Source of the DNA: JAWKNZ01 sp041391425 | Lineage (GTDB): Bacteria > Bdellovibrionota_B > Oligoflexia > Oligoflexales > JAWKNZ01 | DNA length: 64,000 nt | Direction: 5' to 3' | Assembly: GCA_041391425.1 (NCBI GenBank) | Contig: JAWKNZ010000003.1 | Coordinates: forward strand, 62,001 to 126,000 | Shown here: piece after piece, positions 27,119 to 36,441 of the stretch | Numbering within the stretch: position 1 is the stretch's first letter | Layout: the number at the start of each line of letters is the position of its first letter | Made by a program: the position numbers and the translations under genes | Notes under the pieces: model-generated | The model's database searches: none | The model's input: only the letters and a program-made list of their open reading frames with translations | What the model was told of the DNA's origin: nothing

Positions 27119-28240
27119 ATGAGGTCAAAGTGTTCTCTTGCTTTATCAAATGGCGAGGTTTTTGAGGGAGAGTTAATTGGTGCGCCGGTTCGATCAAGCG
27201 GCGAGCTCGTGTTTACAACCGCTATGGTAGGATATGGAGAGGCATTAACCGATCCATCTTATTTTGGGCAGATTTTGCTTTTTAGTTATCCATTGATTGG
27301 AAACTACGGTGTTCCGCCAATACCTTCTTCGCTAGAGTTGCCTATTCCCACCGGAATAGAATCTTCCAAGATACATGCTTCAGCGGTTCTTATATCGATT
27401 GATAGTCCTTCCGCATTTCACTGGAAAAGTTTTCAATCTCTTGACAGTTGGCTTAAATCGCAAAATGTTCCAGGTATTATGGGCTTAGATACCCGTCATT
27501 TGGTGCATATGATTCGCTCAAATCCTTGCCTTATGGGTAAGATCGAGATGAGCGGCTCGTCAGCGACAAGGATGTTGGGCGAGTTGGATCCTTTTGCATG
27601 TTCTGATGACGGATTTTTTGATCCTGCTAAATATAATATTGTGTCCCAGGTCTCTACAAAAGAGCGTATCATTCTTGGTAGTGGGCGTAAGAGGATAGGT
27701 TTAATAGATTTTGGTGTTAAGTGGAATATCATTCGACAGTTGGTAGGGCATGAGTGTGAAGTTGAGATTTTTCCTTGGGACACTCCGATTTCTGAGATGG
27801 ATTGTAGTGGTTGGCTTTTGAGCAATGGACCAGGAGATCCAAATCAAACTGGTGATAGTGTTGCGCGTATTCGTGCTTTATTGGAAAGAAGTCAGCCTGT
27901 CCTTGGGATTTGTCTTGGGCATCAGATCTTAAGTTTAGCTGCAGGAATGAAAACAAGGCGCATGCCTTTTGGGCATAGAAGTCACAACCAACCTGTATAT
28001 GAAGTCGGTACGCGAAAAGGATCTATTACTAGCCAAAATCATGGCTATGTAGTGGAAGATGATGTGCTTCCTGATGGATGGGAAATTTGGTTTCGTAATG
28101 CAAATGATCAGACTGTGGAAGGAATACGGCATAAAAATAAGCCTTTCAGAGGTGTGCAGTTTCATCCTGAATCAGCTGGCGGCCCGCGCGATACTGGGGA
28201 AATTCTTGATCAATTCGTTTCTGAGGTGTTGAATTCATGA
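27119..28240 (+). CDS. carA: Carbamoyl-phosphate synthase small chain, CAD-like type
   Basis: Glutaminase subunit; it hydrolyses glutamine to feed ammonia to CarB for pyrimidine and arginine synthesis. The N-terminal domain is MRSKCSLALSNGEVFEGEL followed by TAMVGYGEALTDPSYFGQI and LFSYPLIGNYGVPP. The class I glutaminase triad is clear: Cys in GICLGHQILSLAAG, His and Glu in QFHPESAGGP; the GPGDP motif is present. The YPLIGNYGVPP sequence resembles CAD/Ura2-type domains more than the E. coli YPHIGNVG form. ATG 27119 is chosen over a longer TTG frame. carB starts inside the stop codon (ATGA). Confidence 0.95.
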   Translation: MRSKCSLALSNGEVFEGELIGAPVRSSGELVFTTAMVGYGEALTDPSYFGQILLFSYPLIGNYGVPPIPSSLELPIPTGIESSKIHASAVLISIDSPSAFHWKSFQSLDSWLKSQNVPGIMGLDTRHLVHMIRSNPCLMGKIEMSGSSATRMLGELDPFACSDDGFFDPAKYNIVSQVSTKERIILGSGRKRIGLIDFGVKWNIIRQLVGHECEVEIFPWDTPISEMDCSGWLLSNGPGDPNQTGDSVARIRALLERSQPVLGICLGHQILSLAAGMKTRRMPFGHRSHNQPVYEVGTRKGSITSQNHGYVVEDDVLPDGWEIWFRNANDQTVEGIRHKNKPFRGVQFHPESAGGPRDTGEILDQFVSEVLNS

Positions 28241-31200
28241 GTGCGTTTAAGATTAAGTCAATGAAGGAAAAACCAAAGATTGTCGTTTTGGGTTCAGGAG
28301 GCCTTTCTATTGGACAGGCTGGAGAGTTTGATTATTCAGGAACACAGGCAGTTAAAGCGTTAGCCGAAGAAGGTTGTGATGTCATTGTCATTAATCCTAA
28401 TATTGCAACTGTGCAGACCAATCCCAGTAAAAATGTGAAAATTTATTTATATCCTGTGACTGCTAAATGGGTTGAAGTTGTTTTTGCTAAGGAAAAGCCT
28501 GATGCCATAGTTGCAAGTTTTGGCGGACAGACTGCATTAAATTGTCTAATTGAACTCGACGATTTAGGTATCTTAGATAAATACAATGTGAAGAATCTAG
28601 GAACATCTATTGAAACATTGAAAATGACCGAAGATAGGGATCTGTTTGCTAAACAAATGAAAAGCATTGGAATGCCTATTCCTCCTAGTGTGGCTTGTTC
28701 TTCTTTATCTGAAGCACTAGTCGCAGCGAATGATATTAGTTACCCTGTGATAGTGCGTGCTGCTTATGCCTTGGGAGGCTTAGGTAGTGGTTTTGCGAAT
28801 AACGATGAAGAGTTAAAGGCACTGGTCGAACCTGGGCTTGCGGTGTCTCCGCAAGTTTTGATCGAAAAATCATTAAAGGGTTGGAAAGAAGTCGAATATG
28901 AAGTTATGCGCGATGGCGAAGGTAATTGTATTACCATTTGCAACATGGAAAATTTTGATCCTCTTGGAATTCATACTGGGGACTCAATTGTAGTTTGCCC
29001 TAGCCAGTCTTTATCGGATGACGAATATCAGTTACTGCGTAATGCAGCATTAAAAATGATAAATTCTATGAATATTATTGGGGAGTGTAATGCACAGTTT
29101 GCCTTAGACCCAAATTCATTAGAATTTTATGTTATTGAGGTTAATGCCAGACTTTCCCGCTCTTCGGCTCTGGCTAGTAAAGCATCCGGTTATCCCATTG
29201 CATATATTGCTGCCAAAGTTGTTTTAGGTCATGATTTGCTAGAGTTGAAAAATCCTGTAACTGGAATCACTTGTGCTTTTTATGAACCAGCTTTGGATTA
29301 TGTAACTATTAAGATGCCTCGTTGGGACTTGCAGAAGTTTAAAGGCGTAGTCCGTGATTTAGGCTCTACCATGAAGTCTGTTGGTGAGGTTATGGCTATT
29401 GGGCGAAGTTTTCCGGAGGCGCTACAGAAAGCTGTTCGTATGGTTTCGGAAATAGGTGAAGGTATCAGTAGCCGAAATGCTATTACTGAAGATGATATTA
29501 GAGAGCTGGTTTCTAAAACTACTGATACGAGGTTGTATGCAGTTGTTGAAGCTTTGCGCGATAACAAAATGACTATTGATGAAGTGCATGCAGTCACTTT
29601 TATTGATAAATGGTTCTTATCCCAAATTGCCATTATAACTTCGATAGAAAAAGAGATTGCTGAGCATGTTAAGCCATATCCGAAAAAGGATATTTCTTAT
29701 GAAGACTATTTTTTGAAAACTTTTTCTTCTATTTCATGTGATACCTGGAGGCGATGGAAGTCTTCTGGTTTTGCTGATTTACAGATAGTTTGTGTCGCAT
29801 TGAGATCGATGCAGATCTTTGATCAGTCTACCGAAAATGAGAGGTTGGAATGCTCTTTGGTATTGCGGAAATTACGCAAGGAGTTGGGTGTTTATCCTGT
29901 CGTTAAAAAGATTGACACAACTGCTGCAGAATATCCGTCGCCTTCAAATTATCTGTATTTTTCTTATGGTGGTTTGTTTCACGACCCATTGCCTGATGAT
30001 AAGAAGAAGAGTGCTGTTGTTTTAGGTGGTGGTTCATATCGCATTGGAACTAGTGTTGAGTTCGACTGGTGTGCAGTAAGCTGTAGTGAGAGACTGCAGG
30101 CAGATCACTGGCGTAGTGTGATTGTCAATTGTAACCCTGAGACAGTATCTACTGATTTTAATTGCTCTGATCGTCTGTATTTTGATGAAATTTCTGTTGA
30201 GCGTGTTTTGGATATTTATGAGTTTGAAAATGCGCAAGGGGTGATTGCTTCGATGGGGGGACAATTACCTAATAAGATAGCTCTGCCTTTGGCAAAAGCG
30301 GGAGTCAAGCTGTTAGGCCATAGCCCTGAAACCATTGATCATGCTGAGGATCGTAACAGGTTTTCTGCTTTGCTTGATTCTATTGGAATTGATCAGCCTA
30401 AATGGGTGTCCGCACTTTCCAAAAGTGAGATTGACTCTTTTATCGATAAAGTTGGCTTTCCTGTCCTGGTTAGGCCGAGCTATGTTCTCAGTGGTGCAGC
30501 TATGAAAGTTGCTTATGATAGGCTTTCTTTAGATCGGTTTTTAGAAGCTGCTGTTGATATTTCATCTGAGCATCCAGTTGTTATTTCTGAGTTTTTGACA
30601 GGTGCAAGAGAAATTGAGCTGGATGGGGTTGCGCGTGACGGAAAAATTGTCACTGGCATTGTTAGTGAGCATATAGAAAATGCCGGTATTCATTCGGGTG
30701 ATGCTACCACAGTTGTTCCAGCGCAAATGCTTTATGTGGAGACTGTTAGACAAGTTAAAAAAGCAGGACGTAAAATCGCTGAAGGTTTAAAGCTAAATGG
30801 TCCGTTTAATATCCAATTTCTGGCAAAAGAAGGCCAAATTAAGGTCATAGAATGTAATGCTCGTGCTGCTCGCTCCTTTCCTTTTATTTCGAAATCGGTC
30901 GGTTTAAATTTAGCAGAAGTGGCTACTGATGTTATTATTGGGAAAGCACCGAAATTGACACGCTATAATGAGGATGAGCTACCTCACGTGGGTGTAAAGG
31001 CGGCTATGTTTAGCTTTGGGCGCTTAAAAGGAGCAGATCCGGTATTGGGTGTTGAAATGGCATCTACTGGAGAAGTTGGCTGTATTGGCCGAAATTTTGA
31101 GGAAGCTTTGCTGTTGGCCCTTGAAGCGTCGAAAGTGACGGTACCTAAGAAGGGAATTTTGGTCAGTGCTGGTGCCGAAAAAGAAAAAATACTTTTCCTT

Positions 31201-31557
31201 AAATCTTGTAAAATATTAAAGAATTTAGGATTAAAGCTATATGCTACCAATGGAACTGCGAAGTTTTTGCAACAGCATGGCTTTGAGTGTGAGTCATTAG
31301 CCTGGCCGGGTGAGGCTGAGAGGGATGTGCTTTCTGTTATTAAGTCTGGGGAAGTTGATTTTGTCGTGAATATCCCTAAAAACACGCAGCTTAAAGAGCT
31401 TACAAATGGTGCAAAAATCAGGCAGTGCGCTGTTCAGTTTGGATGCGCTATTATGACAAATATGGAAAAAGTAACTGCTTTCGTTCGTGCTATTGATCAC
31501 TGTAAGAACTTTGAAGTGAACCATGATCCTATTTGTTTACCCCAATACCATGCGTGA
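28237..31557 (+). CDS. carB: Carbamoyl-phosphate synthase large chain, CAD-like type
   Basis: The 1106-aa synthetase subunit: two homologous ATP-grasp halves and a C-terminal MGS-like regulatory domain. The N-terminal segment IVVLGSGGLSIGQAGEFDYSG then INPNIATVQTNPS, and CNMENFDPLGIHTGDSIVVCPSQ, match the eukaryotic CAD/Ura2 wording rather than the E. coli GAGPIVIGQACEFDYSG form. The second half starts at about 590 (AVVLGGGSYRIGTSVEFDWC). The C-terminal domain (about 970-1100) carries KNLGLKLYATNGTAKFLQQHG. The start overlaps the carA stop by 4 nt (translational coupling). Confidence 0.96.
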   Translation: MSAFKIKSMKEKPKIVVLGSGGLSIGQAGEFDYSGTQAVKALAEEGCDVIVINPNIATVQTNPSKNVKIYLYPVTAKWVEVVFAKEKPDAIVASFGGQTALNCLIELDDLGILDKYNVKNLGTSIETLKMTEDRDLFAKQMKSIGMPIPPSVACSSLSEALVAANDISYPVIVRAAYALGGLGSGFANNDEELKALVEPGLAVSPQVLIEKSLKGWKEVEYEVMRDGEGNCITICNMENFDPLGIHTGDSIVVCPSQSLSDDEYQLLRNAALKMINSMNIIGECNAQFALDPNSLEFYVIEVNARLSRSSALASKASGYPIAYIAAKVVLGHDLLELKNPVTGITCAFYEPALDYVTIKMPRWDLQKFKGVVRDLGSTMKSVGEVMAIGRSFPEALQKAVRMVSEIGEGISSRNAITEDDIRELVSKTTDTRLYAVVEALRDNKMTIDEVHAVTFIDKWFLSQIAIITSIEKEIAEHVKPYPKKDISYEDYFLKTFSSISCDTWRRWKSSGFADLQIVCVALRSMQIFDQSTENERLECSLVLRKLRKELGVYPVVKKIDTTAAEYPSPSNYLYFSYGGLFHDPLPDDKKKSAVVLGGGSYRIGTSVEFDWCAVSCSERLQADHWRSVIVNCNPETVSTDFNCSDRLYFDEISVERVLDIYEFENAQGVIASMGGQLPNKIALPLAKAGVKLLGHSPETIDHAEDRNRFSALLDSIGIDQPKWVSALSKSEIDSFIDKVGFPVLVRPSYVLSGAAMKVAYDRLSLDRFLEAAVDISSEHPVVISEFLTGAREIELDGVARDGKIVTGIVSEHIENAGIHSGDATTVVPAQMLYVETVRQVKKAGRKIAEGLKLNGPFNIQFLAKEGQIKVIECNARAARSFPFISKSVGLNLAEVATDVIIGKAPKLTRYNEDELPHVGVKAAMFSFGRLKGADPVLGVEMASTGEVGCIGRNFEEALLLALEASKVTVPKKGILVSAGAEKEKILFLKSCKILKNLGLKLYATNGTAKFLQQHGFECESLAWPGEAERDVLSVIKSGEVDFVVNIPKNTQLKELTNGAKIRQCAVQFGCAIMTNMEKVTAFVRAIDHCKNFEVNHDPICLPQYHA

Positions 31558-31708
31558 TGTTTCTAGTTGAAGAGACGGCTATGAATCTTTTCAGGGTTGT
31601 AGCCAATTTACGCACTCCTCATATCTTCTTCTAAGCCATGAAAGGCCTTCCTCTTAGTATCTATGGATAATCAGGTCTCTTTTTGAATTGCGCCGAAATT
31701 TTCTATGC

Positions 31709-31852
31709 TAGGGCGTGTTGACGTTTCATTTCCTACTACGAGCCAAATCCTTGAGTCACAGCGTTGTCAGGGTTTCAAAAATTATCCTCAATGTACATTT
31801 AGTACACCTCCGGTAATTTTTGAAACCCTTTCTAGCTGCGACTTTCAAGTAT
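31709..31852. repeat. Family A repeat, copy 3 (right end truncated)
   Basis: It starts with TA and tagggcgtgttgacg, and keeps the central hairpin, but stops after the ctttcaagtat internal motif, so about 40 bp with the right terminal repeat is missing. It lies 40 bp before a broken acetyltransferase gene. It is a clear copy but not mobilisable on its own. Confidence 0.88.
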
Positions 31853-31892
31853 AACACAATTATGAATTATTTATTTCTTGGGGTTTTTTGAG

Positions 31893-32405
31893 ATGAAAAT
31901 GAGAGTTGGCAAGGAAGGGGATCTTGAAGAGCTCCATAAGCTAAGGTCTAAGTCGATAAAAGCTCTATGCGGCGATATTTACTCTAAGGAGCAGCTTATA
32001 GCTTGGTGCAATAGGCGTGTGGATGAAGATGCTATGCTACGTGATTTGGAGCGTGGATATGTGTATGTTTTCGTCGATAAGGGGGCTATGAAGCTTATGC
32101 GCATGTTAAAGTTCCACCTAGAGTAGGCAGCAAACCTACCTTTGTCTTGGAGGGGTTTATGTTTCAAGGATTATGCAGGGAAAGGTTACGGTACGAAGTT
32201 GTTGAAGAAAATTGAAGATGTTGCCCGTGAAAAATCAGCTTCTCAGCTGCGTGTAACCATAAGTAAGAATTCTGAGGGTTTTTTTACTAAAAATGGTTAT
32301 GAAATTTTAGGCCCAAACCTTAGGCAAACTATAGGCGGGCAAGTTTTAGAGTTTTTACCCTTATTTAAGGAAATGGTATCTGAGGAAATATCTGATGAAG
32401 ATTAG
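31893..32405 (+). pseudogene. GNAT acetyltransferase pseudogene (at least two frameshifts)
   Basis: The reading starts MKMRVGKEGDLEELHKLRSKS and runs to VDKGAM. It then must shift frame to read AYAHVKVPPRVGSKPTFVLEG and shift again to read AGKGYGTKLLKKIEDVAREKSASQLRVTISKNS..FFTKNGYE. Together these give a normal GNAT layout: strand-helix N-terminus, acetyl-CoA loop GKGYGTKLL and C-terminal FFTKNGY. Indels lie near 32090-32100 and 32150-32165. It lies between two family A repeat copies, with copy 4 21 bp beyond its stop. Confidence 0.8.
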
Positions 32406-32425
32406 ATCGTTTCTGGCTATCTTCT

Positions 32426-32608
32426 TAGGGCGTGTTGACGTTTCATTTCCTACTACGAGCCAAACCCTTGAGTCACAACGTTGTCAGGGTTTCAAAAATT
32501 ATCCTCAATGTACATCTAGTACACCTCCGGTAATTTTTGAAACCCTTCCTAGCTGCGACTTTCAAGTATTTGTCTCTCGCTACGAAAATGAAACGTCAAC
32601 ACGCCCTA
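32426..32608. repeat. Family A repeat, copy 4
   Basis: An intact 183-bp copy in the same orientation as copies 1 and 3, with perfect terminal repeats and TA on both sides. Together with copy 3 it brackets the acetyltransferase pseudogene. Confidence 0.9.
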
Positions 32609-32690
32609 GTAGAAGCGATATTTCTTGACTTTTTGCTCTATTTCAAATATCCACTGTGTTTCGGCTTTTTGCGAATTAAAGAATTGTCTT

Positions 32691-32767
32691 GGCGAGGTAG
32701 CTCAGCTGGCTAGAGCGGTGGATTCATAACCCACAGGTCGGGAGTTCAAGTCTCCCTCTCGCCACCA
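32691..32767 (+). tRNA. tRNA with CAT anticodon (elongator Met likely)
   Basis: A full 77-nt cloverleaf including the encoded CCA. Acceptor ggcgagg / tctcgcc (one G.T), D arm gctc...gagc, anticodon loop ttcataa (anticodon CAT), variable aggtc, T arm gggag ttcaagt ctccc. A G1-C72 pair argues against initiator tRNA. A lysidine-modified tRNA-Ile2 cannot be excluded. The anticodon stem ends in an A.C apposition next to the loop. Confidence 0.93.
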
Positions 32768-32832
32768 GTCTCTATTTAAGCGCTTACAATTGTTACTATC
32801 TTAAGCTCAACCGCTGCAAAGATAATTTTTAA

Positions 32833-33006
32833 TTAATAACAGTCCTCAATGGGACTTGGCGTTTTTCTACGCATATCGTAGGAACAGTGAGTCCCGTCGA
32901 TAGGGTCGCTAAGATCGCCTGGATGTGATCCTGCAGCTTTGATAATCGGCCGTTTCTTTCGACATTCAGCTACCTGTTCACTATCGTTACTTGTGTAGTC
33001 CAGCTT
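32833..33006 (-). pseudogene. Possible gene remnant, 57 residues of coding-like sequence
   Basis: On the minus strand an open stretch follows a TAG at 33007-33009 and ends in TAA. It encodes a coding-looking peptide with QVAECRKKRPIIKAAGSHPG and PIDGTHCSYDMRRKTPSP, and no start codon. Another frame upstream has ATG and MITSTTLEAG, so a frameshift may have split a small Cys-containing protein. The family is unrecognised. The rest of the 520-bp gap after the tRNA shows nothing firm. Confidence 0.35.
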
Positions 33007-33287
33007 CTAAGGTTGTGGATGTAATCATTTTAATTATAGCCAAAAGTGACTTTATTTTTGATAGATTGAAGATACGCCAATTTTTTGACCGTTCTTTCTA
33101 ACTGATTTCAAGTTAGATAATTAAGTTCTTAGAAAATATTTATGATAGTTTTTGGGCTTTAAAAGTATAGAAATACACCTATATATGTGCATGAATATAC
33201 TCAATTAGAAGCTGTAGGTGTCTTTTTTAAATGTTTTTGCTTGCATTTGTATAACTGGCGGCATTTTTGATATAAGCTTATAAAGGG

Positions 33288-36200
33288 TTGAACTTAAGCC
33301 TTTATAATAATCCGATTAGATGTTTAATCCTCTCAATGAATTTATACAGCTTGATAACGAAAGTAGTATTGCAGATGAATTTTCATGCGGAGCCAGATAA
33401 AAATCCGTTAAAAAAAGTTTGTAGGTTTTTACTTATCCCCTTGCTCTTAGCAGTAGCGATTTTAGCTTGGTTTTCATACGAAGAAGATCGTATCTTTGAG
33501 TACTTTGTCGATAATTTGAATAAAATTGCATTATCGATGAATGAAAGTATAGAAAAAATTTGGGCAAAAAGAAATTTTGACGTAGCTGAAAGCATTGTTG
33601 ATCTTCCTGATTTTAAAAGATTAGCTGATGAAATCATTAAGTCAAAGTCAAGTAACATTAAAGCACAGGAAAAATTAAAGCGGCTGTTTTCTTCACGGGT
33701 GTTGGAAAGTGAGTTTGAAGGCTTTTTATTAACAGATTTGAATTTTTTAGTACGAGCTTCATATATTCCTTATAGCCTAAATAAGCATGTACAGTTTAGG
33801 GAACTTTTCCCAGAAAAAATAAAGAGGCTGGAGCAGGGATTTTCAATTGTGATTCCACCCATTACTTCTGAAATTCCCTTAAGAGATCAGTTTGGAATTT
33901 TGAAGCATAAGCGACCGACGATGTTTGTTGGTATTGCTGCTATGGATACTCATAATCAAAAAATAGGTTATTTTTTTCTACGCATTAACCCATTTGGCAG
34001 TTTTTCTAAATTAGTCAAAATAGGACAAGTGGGTAGAACCGTTGATACTTACGTTGTTGATAAGAGAGGTGTGCTGCTTTCGGAAAGTAGGTTTGTTGAA
34101 AGTTTACGTGAAAAAGGGATTCTTTCAATTTCTGGCTCGAGTCTTTTAAATATTCAACAAACTGTACCCGGTGAGGGCAATGAAAAAACAGAACTTTATA
34201 AAGCGGTATTGAAAGAAAAATCGGCACTTTTGGTAGATCCTTATCCTGATTATAGAGGGGTTAGAGTTTTAGGAGCATTACATTGGTCACCAACATTAGA
34301 ATTAGGATTTGTTGCTGAAATAGATGAAGATGAAATCAAAGAGTATTATCGTAAATCAGCATACTTTGCTGCTATCCTGTATACCCTCATTATTATAATT
34401 TTATTTGGATCTTATATGGTGATTAGAATTAATCATATAAGATCATTGGAGAAGATTAAGCTATCAGAAAAGCTTACCTACGATATTATTAATTCTAATG
34501 TTATGGGTATTTTACTTTTCCATGAAGATGGACGCATAGAAATGTTTAGTGCTGAAGCATTGAAGTTGTTTGAATATTCTGAAAGCGAAATTATAGGCCA
34601 TAATGTATCGATTCTTTTTCCTGATGATCAAGTTATTGCTGATGCAAAAGAAGAGATAAGCGATCCATTTTTGGCTATTCGTAGTTTAGTTGGGAAGGGC
34701 ACACATGAATACATAGGTATTAAGAAAAACGGTGACCCCTTTCAAATCAAAATTGGCTTAGATGAAATTCAGTCTAAGAATGAGAGGTTGTTTGTTGCCT
34801 TTATTGAAGATAATGAGGCGGCGATTATTGCCAGAGAGCAATTGGAAGAAAAGAATAAACAACTTGCAGTAGCAAAGCAGACAGCTGAGCAACTTAGCCA
34901 GCATAAATCAGACTTTTTAGCAAATGTTAGCCATGAAATTCGAACTCCCCTTCATGGTGTAATTGGGATGCTGCACTTAGCTTTGAAAACTGAATTGTGT
35001 GAGGATAAAGAAAGTTATTTGCAAAAGTCATATGCATCTGCACAACTTTTGTTGAGAGTTATAAATGACATTTTGGATTTGTCTAAAGTTGAAGCTGGGA
35101 AAATTGAAATTGCCAAAGAAGATTTTTATTTAGATAGGGTAATTGAAGATATTTATAATGTTTGCAATGTGAGTGCTAAGGATAAAGGATTAGCTCTTTA
35201 TTTAAGTGTTGACAGTAAAAATATTCCAAGGGTTCTTATCGGTGATTCGTTCCGTTTAACTCAGATTTTGTTGAACTTATTAAGTAATGCTATCAAATTT
35301 ACTTCGTCTGGTTATGTAAGATTAAAGGTTAATATGCTTGATCTTGATGAAGAGGATAAGATTGTTAGGCTTATGTTTAGAGTGATTGATACAGGAATTG
35401 GTATTTCCAAACAAAATATTTCGAGAGTATTTGAATCTTTTCAACAGGAAAATTTATCGACAACGAAAGAGTATGGTGGAACTGGATTAGGCCTTAGTAT
35501 TTCAAAAAATTTGACCGAACTGATGGGGGGACGAATTTTTGTTGAAAGCTCTCCAGGAAAAGGTAGTGAGTTTGGTGTTGTTTTAGATTTTGGTTTTCAA
35601 TCCTGTGCAGACTTGTCTGCAAAAGATTTAGAGATGATTTCTGCCCCAACTTTTAATGATCTTTCAGGAAAGAAAATTCTTCTTGCTGAGGATAATGAGA
35701 TTAATCAGGAAGTTATGTTGCATATGCTTCGAGACATTAATATGCAAGTCGATTTAGCTATTGATGGTGAAGTTGCGATTGCCAAAGTAGACAAAGCAAA
35801 TTACGACTTTATATTGATTGATATTCATATGCCAAAAATAGATGGGATTGAAGCAGTTCGTGATATCCGTACTAAGCCATCATATTGTTTGACACCAATT
35901 ATTGCACTGACAGCTAATGTTTTGACTGAAGATAAGAAAAAATATTTTGAAACTGGCATTGATGCCATTTTGGAAAAGCCTACCGATCTTATGCAGTTAG
36001 AATCTACCTTACTCGAGTGCTTGGGTAAGTTGAATGGCGATATACCTACTTTAATTGTTGAAAAATTTGGATCCAGTGCACAAAGAGTATTGTCTCGTTT
36101 TGGTGATGATTGGGCTGTATATGTAAGGTTTTCTGAAAAGTTTTTAAATAAGTGTGTGAGTGAAATAAAGAGAATTGAGACTTTGTTAGATGAAGGTAAA

Positions 36201-36419
36201 TTTGAAGAAATAAAAGAAATTTTACACTCAATTGCTGGAGTTTGCCTTAACTTGGGCATGGTAAATTTTTCTCGTATTTTAGAACATGCCTATCATACCT
36301 GGAATGAGAATTGTGAAAGGGTAGATGTTGAATATAAGAACTTAATGCAGGCATTGACTTATCAAGAAATACTAATTTATAAACTAATAGATACATTGCA
36401 AAAGAAGAAAATTACTTAA
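33288..36419 (+). CDS. Membrane hybrid sensor histidine kinase (sensor-PAS-HisKA-HATPase-REC-HPt)
   Basis: A 1043-aa BarA-type hybrid kinase. Two membrane helices (about 41-62 and 361-382, AAILYTLIIIILFGSYMVI) bracket a periplasmic sensor domain. A PAS domain follows at about 395-510. The autophosphorylated His549 lies in ANVSHEIRTPLHGVIGM; ATP-site boxes include LLSNAIKFTSSG, DTGIGISKQN and GGTGLGLSISKNL. The receiver has Asp845 (LIDIHMPKIDG), and the HPt domain has His980 (LHSIAGVCLNLGM). The start is TTG 33288; internal ATGs at 33336 and 33375 are alternatives. No output regulator is adjacent, so a separate phosphorelay partner is likely. Confidence 0.93.
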   Translation: MNLSLYNNPIRCLILSMNLYSLITKVVLQMNFHAEPDKNPLKKVCRFLLIPLLLAVAILAWFSYEEDRIFEYFVDNLNKIALSMNESIEKIWAKRNFDVAESIVDLPDFKRLADEIIKSKSSNIKAQEKLKRLFSSRVLESEFEGFLLTDLNFLVRASYIPYSLNKHVQFRELFPEKIKRLEQGFSIVIPPITSEIPLRDQFGILKHKRPTMFVGIAAMDTHNQKIGYFFLRINPFGSFSKLVKIGQVGRTVDTYVVDKRGVLLSESRFVESLREKGILSISGSSLLNIQQTVPGEGNEKTELYKAVLKEKSALLVDPYPDYRGVRVLGALHWSPTLELGFVAEIDEDEIKEYYRKSAYFAAILYTLIIIILFGSYMVIRINHIRSLEKIKLSEKLTYDIINSNVMGILLFHEDGRIEMFSAEALKLFEYSESEIIGHNVSILFPDDQVIADAKEEISDPFLAIRSLVGKGTHEYIGIKKNGDPFQIKIGLDEIQSKNERLFVAFIEDNEAAIIAREQLEEKNKQLAVAKQTAEQLSQHKSDFLANVSHEIRTPLHGVIGMLHLALKTELCEDKESYLQKSYASAQLLLRVINDILDLSKVEAGKIEIAKEDFYLDRVIEDIYNVCNVSAKDKGLALYLSVDSKNIPRVLIGDSFRLTQILLNLLSNAIKFTSSGYVRLKVNMLDLDEEDKIVRLMFRVIDTGIGISKQNISRVFESFQQENLSTTKEYGGTGLGLSISKNLTELMGGRIFVESSPGKGSEFGVVLDFGFQSCADLSAKDLEMISAPTFNDLSGKKILLAEDNEINQEVMLHMLRDINMQVDLAIDGEVAIAKVDKANYDFILIDIHMPKIDGIEAVRDIRTKPSYCLTPIIALTANVLTEDKKKYFETGIDAILEKPTDLMQLESTLLECLGKLNGDIPTLIVEKFGSSAQRVLSRFGDDWAVYVRFSEKFLNKCVSEIKRIETLLDEGKFEEIKEILHSIAGVCLNLGMVNFSRILEHAYHTWNENCERVDVEYKNLMQALTYQEILIYKLIDTLQKKKIT

Positions 36420-36441
36420 TAATCCTTATTTTTATTTTAAG

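Noticed and set aside
31558..31708. Additional genes downstream of carB
   Set aside because: No ORF with a start and plausible composition; the stretch ends at a family A repeat.
3446..32608. CRISPR array from repeated sequences
   Set aside because: The repeats are far apart, about 184 bp long and have terminal inverted repeats; there are no short regular repeats or spacers and no cas genes.
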